Source of the DNA: Sarcophilus harrisii
Taxonomy: Eukaryota > Chordata > Mammalia > Dasyuromorphia > Dasyuridae
Length of the DNA: 64,000 nucleotides
Assembly: GCF_902635505.1 (NCBI RefSeq)
Contig: NC_045426.1
Location: forward strand, 672,237,087 to 672,301,086
Direction: 5' to 3'
The position numbers and the translations under genes were made by a program. Positions 1 to 10,083 of this stretch are shown here, one piece after another; position 1 is the first letter of the stretch; the number at the start of each line of letters is the position of its first letter. The notes below the pieces were generated by a model. The model was given only the letters and a program-made list of their open reading frames with translations. It searched no databases and was not told the origin of the DNA.

Positions 1-2515
1 ATAGGGGGATCAATAGCAGCTGAAGTTAGTGCTGCCCCTTTGAGATGGATATTTGAAGGTGAAACAGGAGTTTTAACTCTTTTTATAGTTGAAAAAATCC
101 CCATCAATCTGTGGGGAAGAGACATTTTACAACAATTAGGATTAAAAATGAGTACCTCGATTTTTTAGGCAGGGCTGCTGTTGAAGGCCTGCCAACACTT
201 TCTCCTATTCCTATCCAATGGAAAACTGATACACTAGTGTAGATAGAACAGTGGCCCTTAGGTAGCAATAAAATTCAGGCCTTATTAGATATAGTACAGG
301 AGCAACTTGACCAAGGACACTTACAACCTTCTCTAAGTCCTTGGAATTCCCCAGTATTTGTTGTAAAAAAGAAATCTGGAAAATGGAGGATGTTGACTGA
401 TTTAAGAAAGGTAAATGAACAGATGGAAACTATGGGAACTCTTCAGCCTGGACTTCCATCTCCTACTCAATTGCCTAGAGAATGGCCTCTTTGGGTTATA
501 GACATTAAGGATTGTTTCTATTCTATCCCTCTGGATAAGGAGAATATGAAAAGATTTGCCTTTTCCGTGCCCAGTGTTAATTTAGCTGAGCCTTATAAAA
601 AATATGGATGGACAGTTTTGCCACAGGGAATGAAAAACACCCCTACTATGTGTCAAATGTATGTTGCTGCTGCTCATACTCCAGTAAGAAAAGCATTTCC
701 AAAAGTTATGTTACTACATTACATGGATGATATATTGGGATGTGCACCTGAGGAACAAATGTTAGAAGCATGTCTACAAAAGACCATGGAAACACTAAGA
801 TACTACAAATTGCATATAGCTCCAGAAAAAATTAAAAGACATGCTCCTTTTCAATATTTAGGATATGAAGTATACCCTAAGGTGCTCACAGTACAAAAAC
901 TTTCCTTAAGAACAGAGAAGCTAAACACCTTAAATGACTTTCAGAAATTGATACGAGATATCCAATGGATGCATCCAGTGTTAGGCTTGACTACCTATCA
1001 ATTGCAACCATTATATGACATTTTAAGGGAGACAGTGCTTTAAATTCACCATGCCAACTTACAAAAGAAGCTCAAGGGCCTTTGAGAGAAGTTGAACTGG
1101 CTTTATCCAATGTGGTTGAAAGGGTCACTCAAAGACCCTTGGAAATATCAGTTTTTGCTACACAAGAGACACCTACAGCAGTCCTTTATCAAGGAGACAG
1201 TGTGATAGAGTGGATGAACCTCCCAGCACAACCAGAGCAAAGCCCTTACTCCTTACCCAGTGCTTGTGGCTCGAATTTTATTAAAGGCCATTAGGTGAAC
1301 AGTACAATTATCTGGGATAAGACCTGACAAGATATACACCTTTTATACTAATGCACAAATTAACGTATGCTGTGAAACCATACCAGAGTGGCAAATTTTA
1401 TTGGCCATGGCTCCAAATTTTCCATTAAAGATAACCAGACTATTACATAATTGGCAATGGATTCTTGAAGAGAAGGTTTCTAAAGTTCCTCTTAAAGGAC
1501 CAACTATATTTACAGATACATCCAAACATAATATTTGTGCTGTATACTCTTGTGACTTAACTATAAAGAGAGTAGTCAAAATTCCTTTTCAGTCCACTCA
1601 GCAGAATGAATTGTATGTAATGATTCTAGCTTTTACTTTTTATCCAGGAGATGTAAATATAATATCCGATTGACCTATTCATTAGGTGTGGTACAAAGAA
1701 TTGCCACAGCCCAATTAAAATTTGTAGCCTCTAATATATATCAGCTCTTTAAGGAACTTCAAGAGCAAGTGAGAAAGCATCCAGGTAAGATTTATATTTT
1801 GCATGTGCACTCTCATAATGGACTTCCAGGTCCAATTTTTGATGGTAATTCAAAAGCAGATAGCCTTCTAACTATGTTGGCCAATACTCCTTTATTTCAA
1901 GAAGCCCAAGAATCTCATTTTAAATATCATCAGGCTGCTTGAGCTTTATGTTTGCAATTTGGAATAACAAGAGAGGAAGCAAGGAGCATAGTAAAAGCCT
2001 GTACAGCTTGCCTTCCTTTCCACGCTCCTACACTGCCTCCAGGGAAGAACCCTCGTGGTTTGAGACCCAATGAAATTTGGCAAATAGATGTGACCCATTA
2101 TAAATCTTTTGTTCGTCTGTCTTTTATCCATGTTGTAGTAGACACCTTTTCGGGATTCACTTTTGCAATACCAGCAACAAAAGAGACAGCCCTAGTGGTC
2201 ACTGAATTCCTTATATGAGCATTTGCAATTATGGATATGCCACAAGCCATAAAAACAGATAATGGACCTGCATGTACTTCTAAACATTTTGCACACTTTG
2301 CACACAGAAAGTGGTGAATGGAAGGGACCAGATAGGTCAACTGCTTGGGAGAGAGGGTTTGCTTGTATCTCCACAGGTGGAGAAGGAATCAGATGGGGGC
2401 CAACAAGCTGTATTCACCTTGTCCATTGGAGGGAGATAGAGCAGACCCTTGAAACAAAGGAGAAGACCCAAGAAACATCGGATGGTTCCTTTGCTGACTG
2501 TGCCCACCACTGAAA
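1..2515 (+). mobile_element. Endogenous retrovirus remnant, class II (betaretrovirus-like) pol region
   Basis: Fossil retroviral pol running in from the window's left edge. In order I see the end of a protease, a reverse transcriptase with the YMDD catalytic motif (about 200-1045), an RNase H-like stretch (about 1400-1945), and the start and core of an integrase (about 1950-2300). The protease/RT junction wording (IPINLWGRDIL) and the integrase sequence (NEIWQIDVTH) resemble the betaretrovirus/HERV-K group. It is broken at several points and the end of integrase and env are not recognisable. Gag would lie outside the window. The decay suggests an old insertion. Confidence 0.88.
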
Positions 2516-2529
2516 GAGCCTAACAGTTA

Positions 2530-3290
2530 TGGTGTTTGACTGATGGATATCAAAAATTGTTGGACTTCAAAACCCTCAGGAATCAATGGATTTTCTGAGA
2601 TATGATAAGATTGTTGTAGGACTTCAAAACCCTCAGGAATCATTGGATTCTCTGAGACATGATAAGATTGTTGTAGGACTTCAAAACTCTCAGGAATCAT
2701 TGGATTCTCTGAGATATGATAAGACTGTTATAGGACTTGAAAACTCTCAGGAATCATTGGATTTTCTGAGAAATGATAAGACTGTTGCAGGTCTTTAAAA
2801 ACTTGTGGGGATCATTGGATTCTCTGACAAGTGAAGTAATGGAAAATAGATTGATTTTAGGCTATTTCTTGGCTGCTGAAGAAGGTGTATGTGTGACTGT
2901 TGTTTACATACCCTCCTTCTAGGACTTCTGGAAATCTCTTATAATACCACATTGATTTATATTGTTTGTTATATCACTACTTGCATATACAATTCATGTT
3001 TGTTGCACACCACATTGAGCCTGTACTGAGTGTGGGGAGTGTCATCACTAATAGCCTGTGCATTATTGCTATGTGCTTGTGTAATACCTTCCATGCTGAT
3101 GGGTTTGTGCATACCTGTTTCTAATAAGAGCCTTTAGCCCAGAAACCCGCTATCAATCCCCACTTCCCTTTGGTGCTTCGTCTCCCTTCCTGAGATGTCA
3201 GGGAGGATGTGATCACCTCCTTTTTGGTGTTTTCACCTCTTTTCCTGAGAAGTCAGGGATGGTGTGACCACCTGTGTTCTAAAACAAAAG
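2530..3290 (+). mobile_element. LTR-like 3' end of the retroviral element
   Basis: Follows the pol remnant and looks like an LTR. It holds a tandem repeat in its first part, a poly(A)-signal-like AATAAGAGCC near 3124, and a R/U5-like end in which a 'TTCCTGAGAnGTCAGGGA' block occurs twice (about 3187 and 3243). Exact ends and target-site duplications could not be fixed. Family is not assigned beyond the adjacent class II pol. Confidence 0.5.
2562..2835 (+). repeat. 57-bp tandem repeat, about five units
   Basis: A 57-bp unit starting GGACTTCAAAACCCTCAGG recurs at 2562, 2619, 2676, 2733 and, more diverged, 2790, with exactly 57 bp between starts. It lies in the LTR-like end of the retroviral element, where U3 enhancer-type repeats are common in retroviruses. 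The enhancer role is inference. Confidence 0.9.
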
Positions 3291-4440
3291 AAACTGGGAG
3301 AGGTAGAGGGCTGAAACTATTGAATTCTGTGCACTGAGGTCAGGACTGCCAAACTCGAAAAGAGAATAGAATAAACATTAGGGACAATAAGATAGAGGAT
3401 AAATGCCCAAACAATGGGCACATGTTTGGAAAATGGGCCTTTCCATTATCCATACTGGCTCAATAATTAGTGTATAGTGGATTGTAGGAGGGACTAGGGG
3501 GTGGAGTAAAGCTAGCTAGGGACATACTCTCGGTGGTAGACGAGGGAAGGTGGTTGCAGAGATTCTGCTTCCATCCTGTTCAATCCTGTGTAAGGGGACC
3601 AAGGATAAAGATTGAGGACTTTTGCTTATCCTGACTCCGGCTGATTCTGGGATGTCCTGGGTGGGACCACAGTTGTCACAGAGAAGAGGGCTTAGAATAT
3701 GATATTCCGGGAAACAATGGAGCTAGGATTACAACCAGGAATCATCTACCCACCAAAACTAAGTATAATGCTTCAAAGGGAGAAAAAAATGGATATTCTA
3801 TGAAACAGAGAATTTTCAAGCATTCTTGATGAAAATACCGCAGCTGAATAGAAAATCTTACTTTCAAATGTAAGACTCAGTAGAAGGTTAAAAAGATAAA
3901 TTAGAAAAGGAAATTATAAGGAATTTAATAAAGTTAAACTGTTTGCATTCTTACATGGGAAGATGATACTTGTAATTCATAAGAACTTTCTCATTTATTA
4001 GGGCAGTTAGGCATAGATATAGACCCAAAGATTCAGGTGTGAGTTGAATATGAAAGGATATTATCTAAAAAAAAAATAAAATTAAGGATAAAACAGAAAT
4101 GTACTAGGAAAAAAGGAAAGGGAGAAGTAGAATGGGATAAATTGTCTCATGTAAAAGATCAAGAAAAAGCTTTTATAGTGGAGATAAGGGGGAATGAATG
4201 TACCTTACTCTGATCAGAACTGACTCAAAGAGGGAATAACATATATACTTAATTGGGAATAGAAATCTAGCTTACCCTACAGGAAGTAGGAGGGTAAGGG
4301 GATAAGAGAAGAGGGGTGATGGTGATAAGGGAGGGCAGATTGGGGAAATGAGTAGTCAGAAGGAAAATATTTTTGAGGAGGAACAAGGTGAAAAGAGAGA
4401 ATAGAATAAACACTGAGGACAATAAGATAGAGGATATAGT
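3291..4440. other. Intergenic repeat-derived DNA, family not assigned
   Basis: No gene seen. Around 3400-3720 the sequence has LTR-like character, including an AATAAAGATT-like block near 3600. From 3760 it is A-rich. A segment of about 45 bp at 3358-3402 (AGAATAGAATAAACATTA...) recurs at 4394-4439, in direct orientation and about 1 kb apart. Confidence 0.5.
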
Positions 4441-5281
4441 TAGCAATAGTGATAGTGGAAAAAAATTTGAAGCAAGTATCTCTGATGAAGCTTTCATTTC
4501 TTAAACGTATGGAGAACTGAGTCTAATTTATATAAAAAAAAACCATTTCCCAATTGATAAATGATCAAAAGATAGGAACAGTGTTCATACGAAGTAATCA
4601 AACTTCTCTATAGTCATATGAAAAAATGCTCTAACTCAATAGTGATGGAGAAATGCAGGTTTGAACCTGCAGTACCACTTCATTCTTATTAGATTGGCTA
4701 AGAAGACAGAAAAGGGAAATGACAAATGTTCGAGAGGATATGGGAAAAAATAAAACATGGATGCACTGTTGGTGGAATTGTGAACTGATCCAACCATTCC
4801 GTAGGGCAATTTGTAACTATACCCAAAGGACTATAAAACCATAAAATTTGACTTAGCAATACCATTACTAGATGTGAATCCCAAAAGATTTTTTCTTTTT
4901 TAAAAGAGGAGGGAAAGAATTCACATGTTAAAAAATATTTATACCAGCTCTTTTCTGGTGGCAAAGAATTGGAAATTAAGGGGATTCCTGTCAACCGGGG
5001 AATGACTGAACAAACTGGTCATATGAGATTATGATGGAATACTACTATATTATAAGAATTGATGAGCAGGATGCTCTCTGAAAAACCTAGAAATATTTAC
5101 ATGATACAAAGTGAAATATATTATGTACAAAATAACAGCAATATTATAAGATGACCAACTGTGGATGCCTTGGCTACTCTTAGAAATACAATAATCCAAA
5201 ACAACCATGAAGGATTTATTATGAAAAATACTATTCATACCAGAGTAAGAACTATTGATGTGTGAATACAGATTGAGGCAT
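4441..5281 (+). mobile_element. Old LINE-1 3' end (ORF2 C-terminus and 3' UTR), plus strand
   Basis: Contains the typical L1 ORF2 tail text (gene-sense 'ATTGGCTAAGAAGACAGAAAA', 'CAACCATTCCGTAGGGCAAT', 'CCCAAAGGACTATAAAACC'), followed by the marsupial L1 3' UTR ending in GATTGAGGCATAC. It is 5' truncated and diverged, so it is older than the L1 copies near RAB11B exon 3. Its tail abuts another L1 in the opposite orientation. Confidence 0.8.
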
Positions 5282-5868
5282 ACTTTTTTACTTTATTTTT
5301 TCTCAATAGTATTTTATTTTTCCAAATACATGTAAAATAGTTTTCAACATTCATTCTTCTAAAATTTTGAATTCCAAATTTTTTTCCTTGCCTTGCCTTA
5401 TTCCCCTTCCCTAAAGCAGCAAACAATCTGATATAAATTAAATACATGCAATACTTTTAAACATATTTCTATATTTGTCATGCTATGTAAGAAAAATCAA
5501 ACCAAAAGGGAAAAAAACACAAGAGGAAAAAATAAACAAACAAAAAAGAGGTGAAAATACTATGCTTCAATCCACATTCAGTTTCACTAGCTCTGGTTGC
5601 AGATAGCATTTTCCATCACAAGTCTATAGAAATTGCCTTGCATTACCTCATTGTTGAGAAAAGCCAAGTCCTTCACAGGTGATTATTACATAATTTGTGT
5701 ACAATATTCACCTGTTTCTGCTCATTTCACTCAGCAACAGTTCATGTAAGTCTTTCCAGACTTTTCTGAAATTAGCTCACTTATCATTTTTATAGGACAA
5801 TAATGTGCCATTATATTCATATACCATAACTTATTCAGCCATTCCTCAATTGATGGGCATTTCTTTAT
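5282..5868 (-). mobile_element. Old LINE-1 3' end, minus strand
   Basis: Starts with a T-rich (reverse poly-A) segment. It continues with 'CATTTCACTCAGCAACAGTTC', 'TTATTCAGCCATTCCTCAA' and similar blocks that are the reverse complement of marsupial L1 ORF2/3' UTR. Placed tail-to-tail with the preceding plus-strand L1. Followed by a T-rich low-complexity stretch to about 5970. Confidence 0.75.
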
Positions 5869-6120
5869 TTTTTTCTTGGGGTTCTTTGGTTGTTAATTTT
5901 TTGGGTTTGGTTTTTTTTTTTTTTTTTGGTGGTGCTAGTGTGTATGTTTTTGATTTTGATTTTTTTTCACAGCCTGTCTTAAAATGAAGAGGTGACCTTT
6001 CTCCTTGTCTTCTTATACTCTTGATTCTATTTCTTCCACCCACAAAAAAAAAATCTTGTTTCTTTTGTTTTTTTTTTTTAGATCTGTGATTTAACAGTGT
6101 AGGAAGTTTCTAAATAGCAG

Positions 6121-6475
6121 TTCCCTTTTCCAATGCAAATTTACAAATATTCTATAACTTAGTCATAGAAAATTGCTTAAGGTAGTTTCCCAGGATTACA
6201 CAGCCAGAATGTATAACAGACTTAAACCTAGGCCTTTCAGGTTCTGAAAACAACACTTCACTCATTATGATCACAATATATTTATTTCATGTATATTTTT
6301 CATATCTATTTATGAGTAACATTGTTTGCAAACTCTTTAAGGGCAGAGACTGATATGTGTGTCTGTGTCTATGTGTCTGTGTGTGTCTATGTGTGTCTAT
6401 GTTTTGTTTCCCTTGTGCCTCACACAGTATTTTGCACACAGGTATTAATGAATGTTTGTTGGATTAATTCCTGGA
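6121..6475. repeat. MIR fragment (minus) and L2 3' end (plus) with TG microsatellite
   Basis: 6121-6265 resembles a reverse-strand MIR core (AGTTTCCCAGGATTACACAGCC). 6315-6475 resembles the L2 3' end (CTTTAAGGGCAGAGAC, then CACACAGTATTTTGCACACAG and a GAATGTTTGTTGG tail). A TG/TGTC-rich microsatellite sits inside it at about 6353-6405. Confidence 0.6.
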
Positions 6476-8294
6476 TCATGTAGCATTGGAGTTAGAATTT
6501 AAAGTTTTTATTTGAAATTAGAGAGATGATAAGTAACGGTGACATTTTAGCAAATGACCAGACTTGAGAAAAGACTAGAATGACTGGAATGATCAGCCAA
6601 GGTTAAGAAGAGTATAACCCAAATGTTCCATTGAGAGGAGGATGAGAAGTGGGAGAAAATTTGGCATGGCCTAGGATCAAAGTGGGAAGGGGTTAAAGGG
6701 TTCCTTAAAGATGCAAGAAAATAAGGACTTATGGGCTGTTCTGCCTCAAAGTAAGAGCATACATTGGGGAAGCAGCAGAAGGGTAGCCAGAGGAAACCAT
6801 GCAGAAAATCATGGAAAGCCAGGACCTGGGGTGGAAGAAAAGTATGGAGAGGGATAAAGATTGAAGTATTTCTGAGTTGAACCTCATCAGATTCTGTCTC
6901 CCTGTAGAAAGACTGCTTGACCCCAGATTCAGAGAAGGGGAATGCAGAGGCAGGGAGAGAATGCTTTGTTACCACACCAGCATCTTTCTAAGGAAAAGAG
7001 ATAAGACAGGAAGGCTTCCACCCACAGAGAAAGCTGAAGAAGAAAGCCTTTTACTTTCTCCCTCTTTTTCTTTAAACCACATCCTCAGTTTAGAGTTTCT
7101 CCTCCCTCTGAATCAGCAGCTTTTCTGTTCTGGTGCTCTCTATATCCTCAATCAAATTTTTCATCTGTACAATGAATAGGTTGGAGTGTACGCTCTCTGA
7201 TCTGTGACCCCCCCAGTCCATCTCCCATCTTCACATTCTCCTCTCCTGGTATTACCTCCTTATCCTCTCAAAACTCTCCCCTCCCAACGTCTTCCTCCCT
7301 GTTCCGTGAAGTTGCTGTGAAGTTGAACTTTCACCAGCTGCTGGGAAGATGTGGGTGAGAAAGAAGGCAAGGCCAAAAGCTGTGGCTGTTGGCACCCTGC
7401 CTTCTCCTCTGGCCCCAGTGCCAGGCCAGGCCAGGCCTTCCCCTTGGCCCAGACTCAGGACAGGGAGGACAACAGAATGTCACTGGAAAAACATGTGGGA
7501 GGGAATCCAATGTCCTCCCTCATCCCAAAACAAATGAGGTCATTGTGTCACAGACCTCAGGAACAGAGAGCTAGGCAAAGCCCTTGGCGCCTCCTAAGGT
7601 TAGGTGCGAAGTGGGGTGGGGGGGGGGAGAATGTCAGGAGGGCACAAACCTCGGACCTCTAAAGACGGAGCTCTAAGCTGAGAGGGGGGCAATCAAGGTG
7701 AGCAGAGACCACCAAGCTCAATCCTAGATTGTGGTGGACCCTAGCACCAAACCAGTGGATGGAGCAACATGTGAGTGGAGATTCTAGTTTAGATTTATGG
7801 ATGAAATATTTACTGAGGCTGTCCCACGAGACGGAGACTGGCAGAGAAGAGAAAGTAACAGAACTCCACCTACCTACTGTCTTTTGAAACTTGGGGCATT
7901 TTCTGAGCCTTTCCCAGAAAGACCTGAGCATGACTTTGGGATATTCTAGATATGCTTCATGATTTCCCCATTTCCCAGAGAATTTGGATTAGAGGTGCCA
8001 TTGCTGCAACCTATTTCCCCCTTACCATGGGCCACTCAGGCCCGGGCACTTACTCTCGATAAAGTCATTGTTTAAGCAGCTCTTCTCAGTCACCCTGCCT
8101 TTTCAGATCTTTTCTGAGCTTACTGCTTTTCCCTCCCAGTCTTTTCCAGGAGATTCCTACTTCAGATCTTTTCATCTGCGTCCATCTATGGAGGAAGTCT
8201 TGGGTTTAGAGACCTGCCATCTAATTCCATTTCTGAATAACTCCCTTTCATTGAAGACAAAACACGGCCCTTTCTCGGGACCTCGGTTTCACTC
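6476..8294. other. Intergenic, nothing recognised
   Basis: No coding potential or repeat family that I can support on either strand. The short open frames here have no recognisable domain and no good start or splice context. This is the region upstream of ANGPTL4 and could hold distal control elements. Confidence 0.5.
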
Positions 8295-8319
8295 TCTGTA
8301 AAAGAGGCTCAGCCTGGTA

Positions 8320-8735
8320 CCTACCAAGTGATTGTCTGATGGCTGGCGGAGTCCAGGAGGCCCTAGGTTGGCTCTGGCTACTGACTTGCCAGATACCATG
8401 AGGGAATCACTTCCCTTCTCGGGCACTCGATTTCCTCCTCTGTAAAATGAGGATTCATAATATCGCCTCAGAGAATGATGGTTTTGTGAAGGGTGAGGCG
8501 CTGTGGACATTTTATGGACACCATTTATCGTTCTTTTCTTTAGGGGACCTGGGGGTCAGAATACCTAGTACTGGCTCTGCCATCTGCTAATTGCGGGATC
8601 CTGAGCAAGTTATCTCCCCCTAACTGCGATTTCTTTTAACTACAAAAATGGGATCAATTATACTAGTGCTACAATGTTTCCGGGCGTTGTTGAAGAAAGC
8701 CCTCTCTAAATACGACAGAAATGAAGTTTATTATT
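8320..8735 (+). repeat. Two MIR-type SINE fragments
   Basis: Two consecutive MIR-like copies, each with the 'ctctgccatct...tgagcaagttatctcccc...' / 'cctctgtaaaatgaggat' pattern: about 8320-8510 and 8540-8735. The second ends in a TTATTATTATTA run. Confidence 0.6.
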
Positions 8736-8979
8736 ATTATTAGAGGTGGCAATATGCGCCGTTCTTTACATGTTCTGCACACAGTAGGTCTCTTTGTCAA
8801 GCTTGATCGAATTACATCAAGCCCAAACTTTGGCCTTTGGTTCTGGGACAGGGTCTGGGGCACGTAGGCTAGGGCTGAGTCAGCCCCAGCTCCAGCCCCT
8901 TCGGTCCTTCCCTCAAACTTCCCGAGTCAGCTGCTTCCAAGTTACGGCTTTGGGGATGGGGGTAGTCCCTCCCTGTGGC

Positions 8980-8987
8980 TGACGTCA
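8980..8987. promoter_or_regulatory. Perfect cAMP response element palindrome upstream of ANGPTL4
   Basis: TGACGTCA, the full palindromic CREB/ATF site, lies about 600 bp upstream of the ANGPTL4 start codon and about 435 bp upstream of the TATA-like box. A function in ANGPTL4 control is inference. Confidence 0.55.
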
Positions 8988-9415
8988 GGCTTAGACAGCA
9001 GCGACCTTTCCCCTACTTCGCTGGGCTGCCAGGACTGCACATCTGCCTCCCAAGCTAGGAGGAAGGAGCCAGCCCAGGTGGGGGTCGGGGGAGGGAAAGG
9101 AGCTCTGGTATTTGAGTCCCTGGGCCTGGAGGAAGAGGCCAATGCCAAGCATCTCCACCCCGGGGGAGGCACTTTTTCCAGGGGTGGAGGAACATTGGCC
9201 TCCTGGTTCCTCGAGCCTTCCTAGGAGGTCTGGGGTATAGCCAGGAGTCCCAGCATCTCAGCTAGGGGGAGGAGCTGCGAATCCCTCGCCATCTCCAAGA
9301 AGAGGGAGGGTACAGGGGGAGGGGGGCCTTCGGCCCGGTCCCTTTGAAGCTGGAAACCTGAGCCCCGCCCCGCTCCAGGGCACACCCCCCTGTCCCCTAG
9401 GGTCTGGCCGCAGCT

Positions 9416-9424
9416 CATAAAAAT
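9416..9424 (+). promoter_or_regulatory. TATA-like box of ANGPTL4
   Basis: CATAAAAAT within GC-rich promoter DNA, about 160 bp before the ATG. It would place transcription start near 9446 and give a 5' UTR of roughly 140 nt. The start site is inferred, not seen. Confidence 0.5.
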
Positions 9425-9452
9425 GGGGCTCCTGCAGTGAGTGGACAGCCGC

Positions 9453-9490
9453 GGGACGGGACGGGACAGGACGGGACGGGACGGGACCCG
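9453..9490 (+). repeat. GGGAC pentamer repeat, G-quadruplex motif in the ANGPTL4 5' UTR
   Basis: Six GGG runs at 9453, 9458, 9463, 9473, 9478 and 9483, separated by two bases except one seven-base gap. This meets the usual G3-loop1-7 quadruplex pattern on the transcribed-sense strand. If transcription starts near 9446 it would be in the mRNA 5' UTR. Confidence 0.75.
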
Positions 9491-9585
9491 GGCGCACCTG
9501 AGAGTGAGGAGCGGGATCCGAGCCCTCCGTCCCAGCCACAGCGCCCAGGCCGCCCCTCGGATCCCGGCGCCCCGTTAGCGGAAAG

Positions 9586-10083
9586 ATGCGCTGTGCCCCC
9601 AGCACGGGAGCTGCGCTGGTGCTCTGCGCCGCCACGGCGGGGCTGCTGGGCGCCGCCGCCGCCGGCCGCGGCGAGGTCCGCCCCGGGCCCCCCGAGCTCC
9701 GAGGGCCCCACGCCGGGCCGGAGGCCAAGTACGCCTCGTGGGACGAGGTGAACGTGATCGCTCACGGTCTCCTGCAGCTCGGACACGGCCTTCGGGAGCA
9801 CGTGGAGCGGACGGAGCGCCAGGTGAAAGACATCTACCGCCGCCTCCAAGCCCGGGATCCCGCCTGCGACGACCCTCAGCGCCGCGCCTCTCTCAGCTCC
9901 GAGGGCACCCAGCCGCAGAGCCCCGACGAGAGCCGGGCGAACTTGACCGCGCAGGGCACGGACAGCCGCTGGGAGCCGAAAGCCCAAGCGAAGAGCGAGC
10001 TCCGGCCGCTGGAAGCGAAGGATGCCCCGGCTGGGGAGAGCAGCAGTGGGGGGGCCGCCTGGAGAGCTGTGAGCAGCCTGCAG
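9586..10083 (+). CDS. ANGPTL4: ANGPTL4 coding exon 1
   Basis: 166 codons, phase 0 exit at CAG|GTAAGA. The ATG is followed by a hydrophobic signal peptide ([20 protein letters not shown]). The SWDEVNV...[11 protein letters not shown] segment is the conserved lipase-inhibiting helix. Codons from about 95 on form an Ala/Ser/Glu-rich low-complexity stretch with one sequon (NLT), longer than in human. Confidence 0.96.

Noticed and set aside
9423-9425. ATG upstream of the ANGPTL4 start as a uORF or alternative start
   Set aside because: It overlaps the TATA-like box and is expected to lie before the transcription start.
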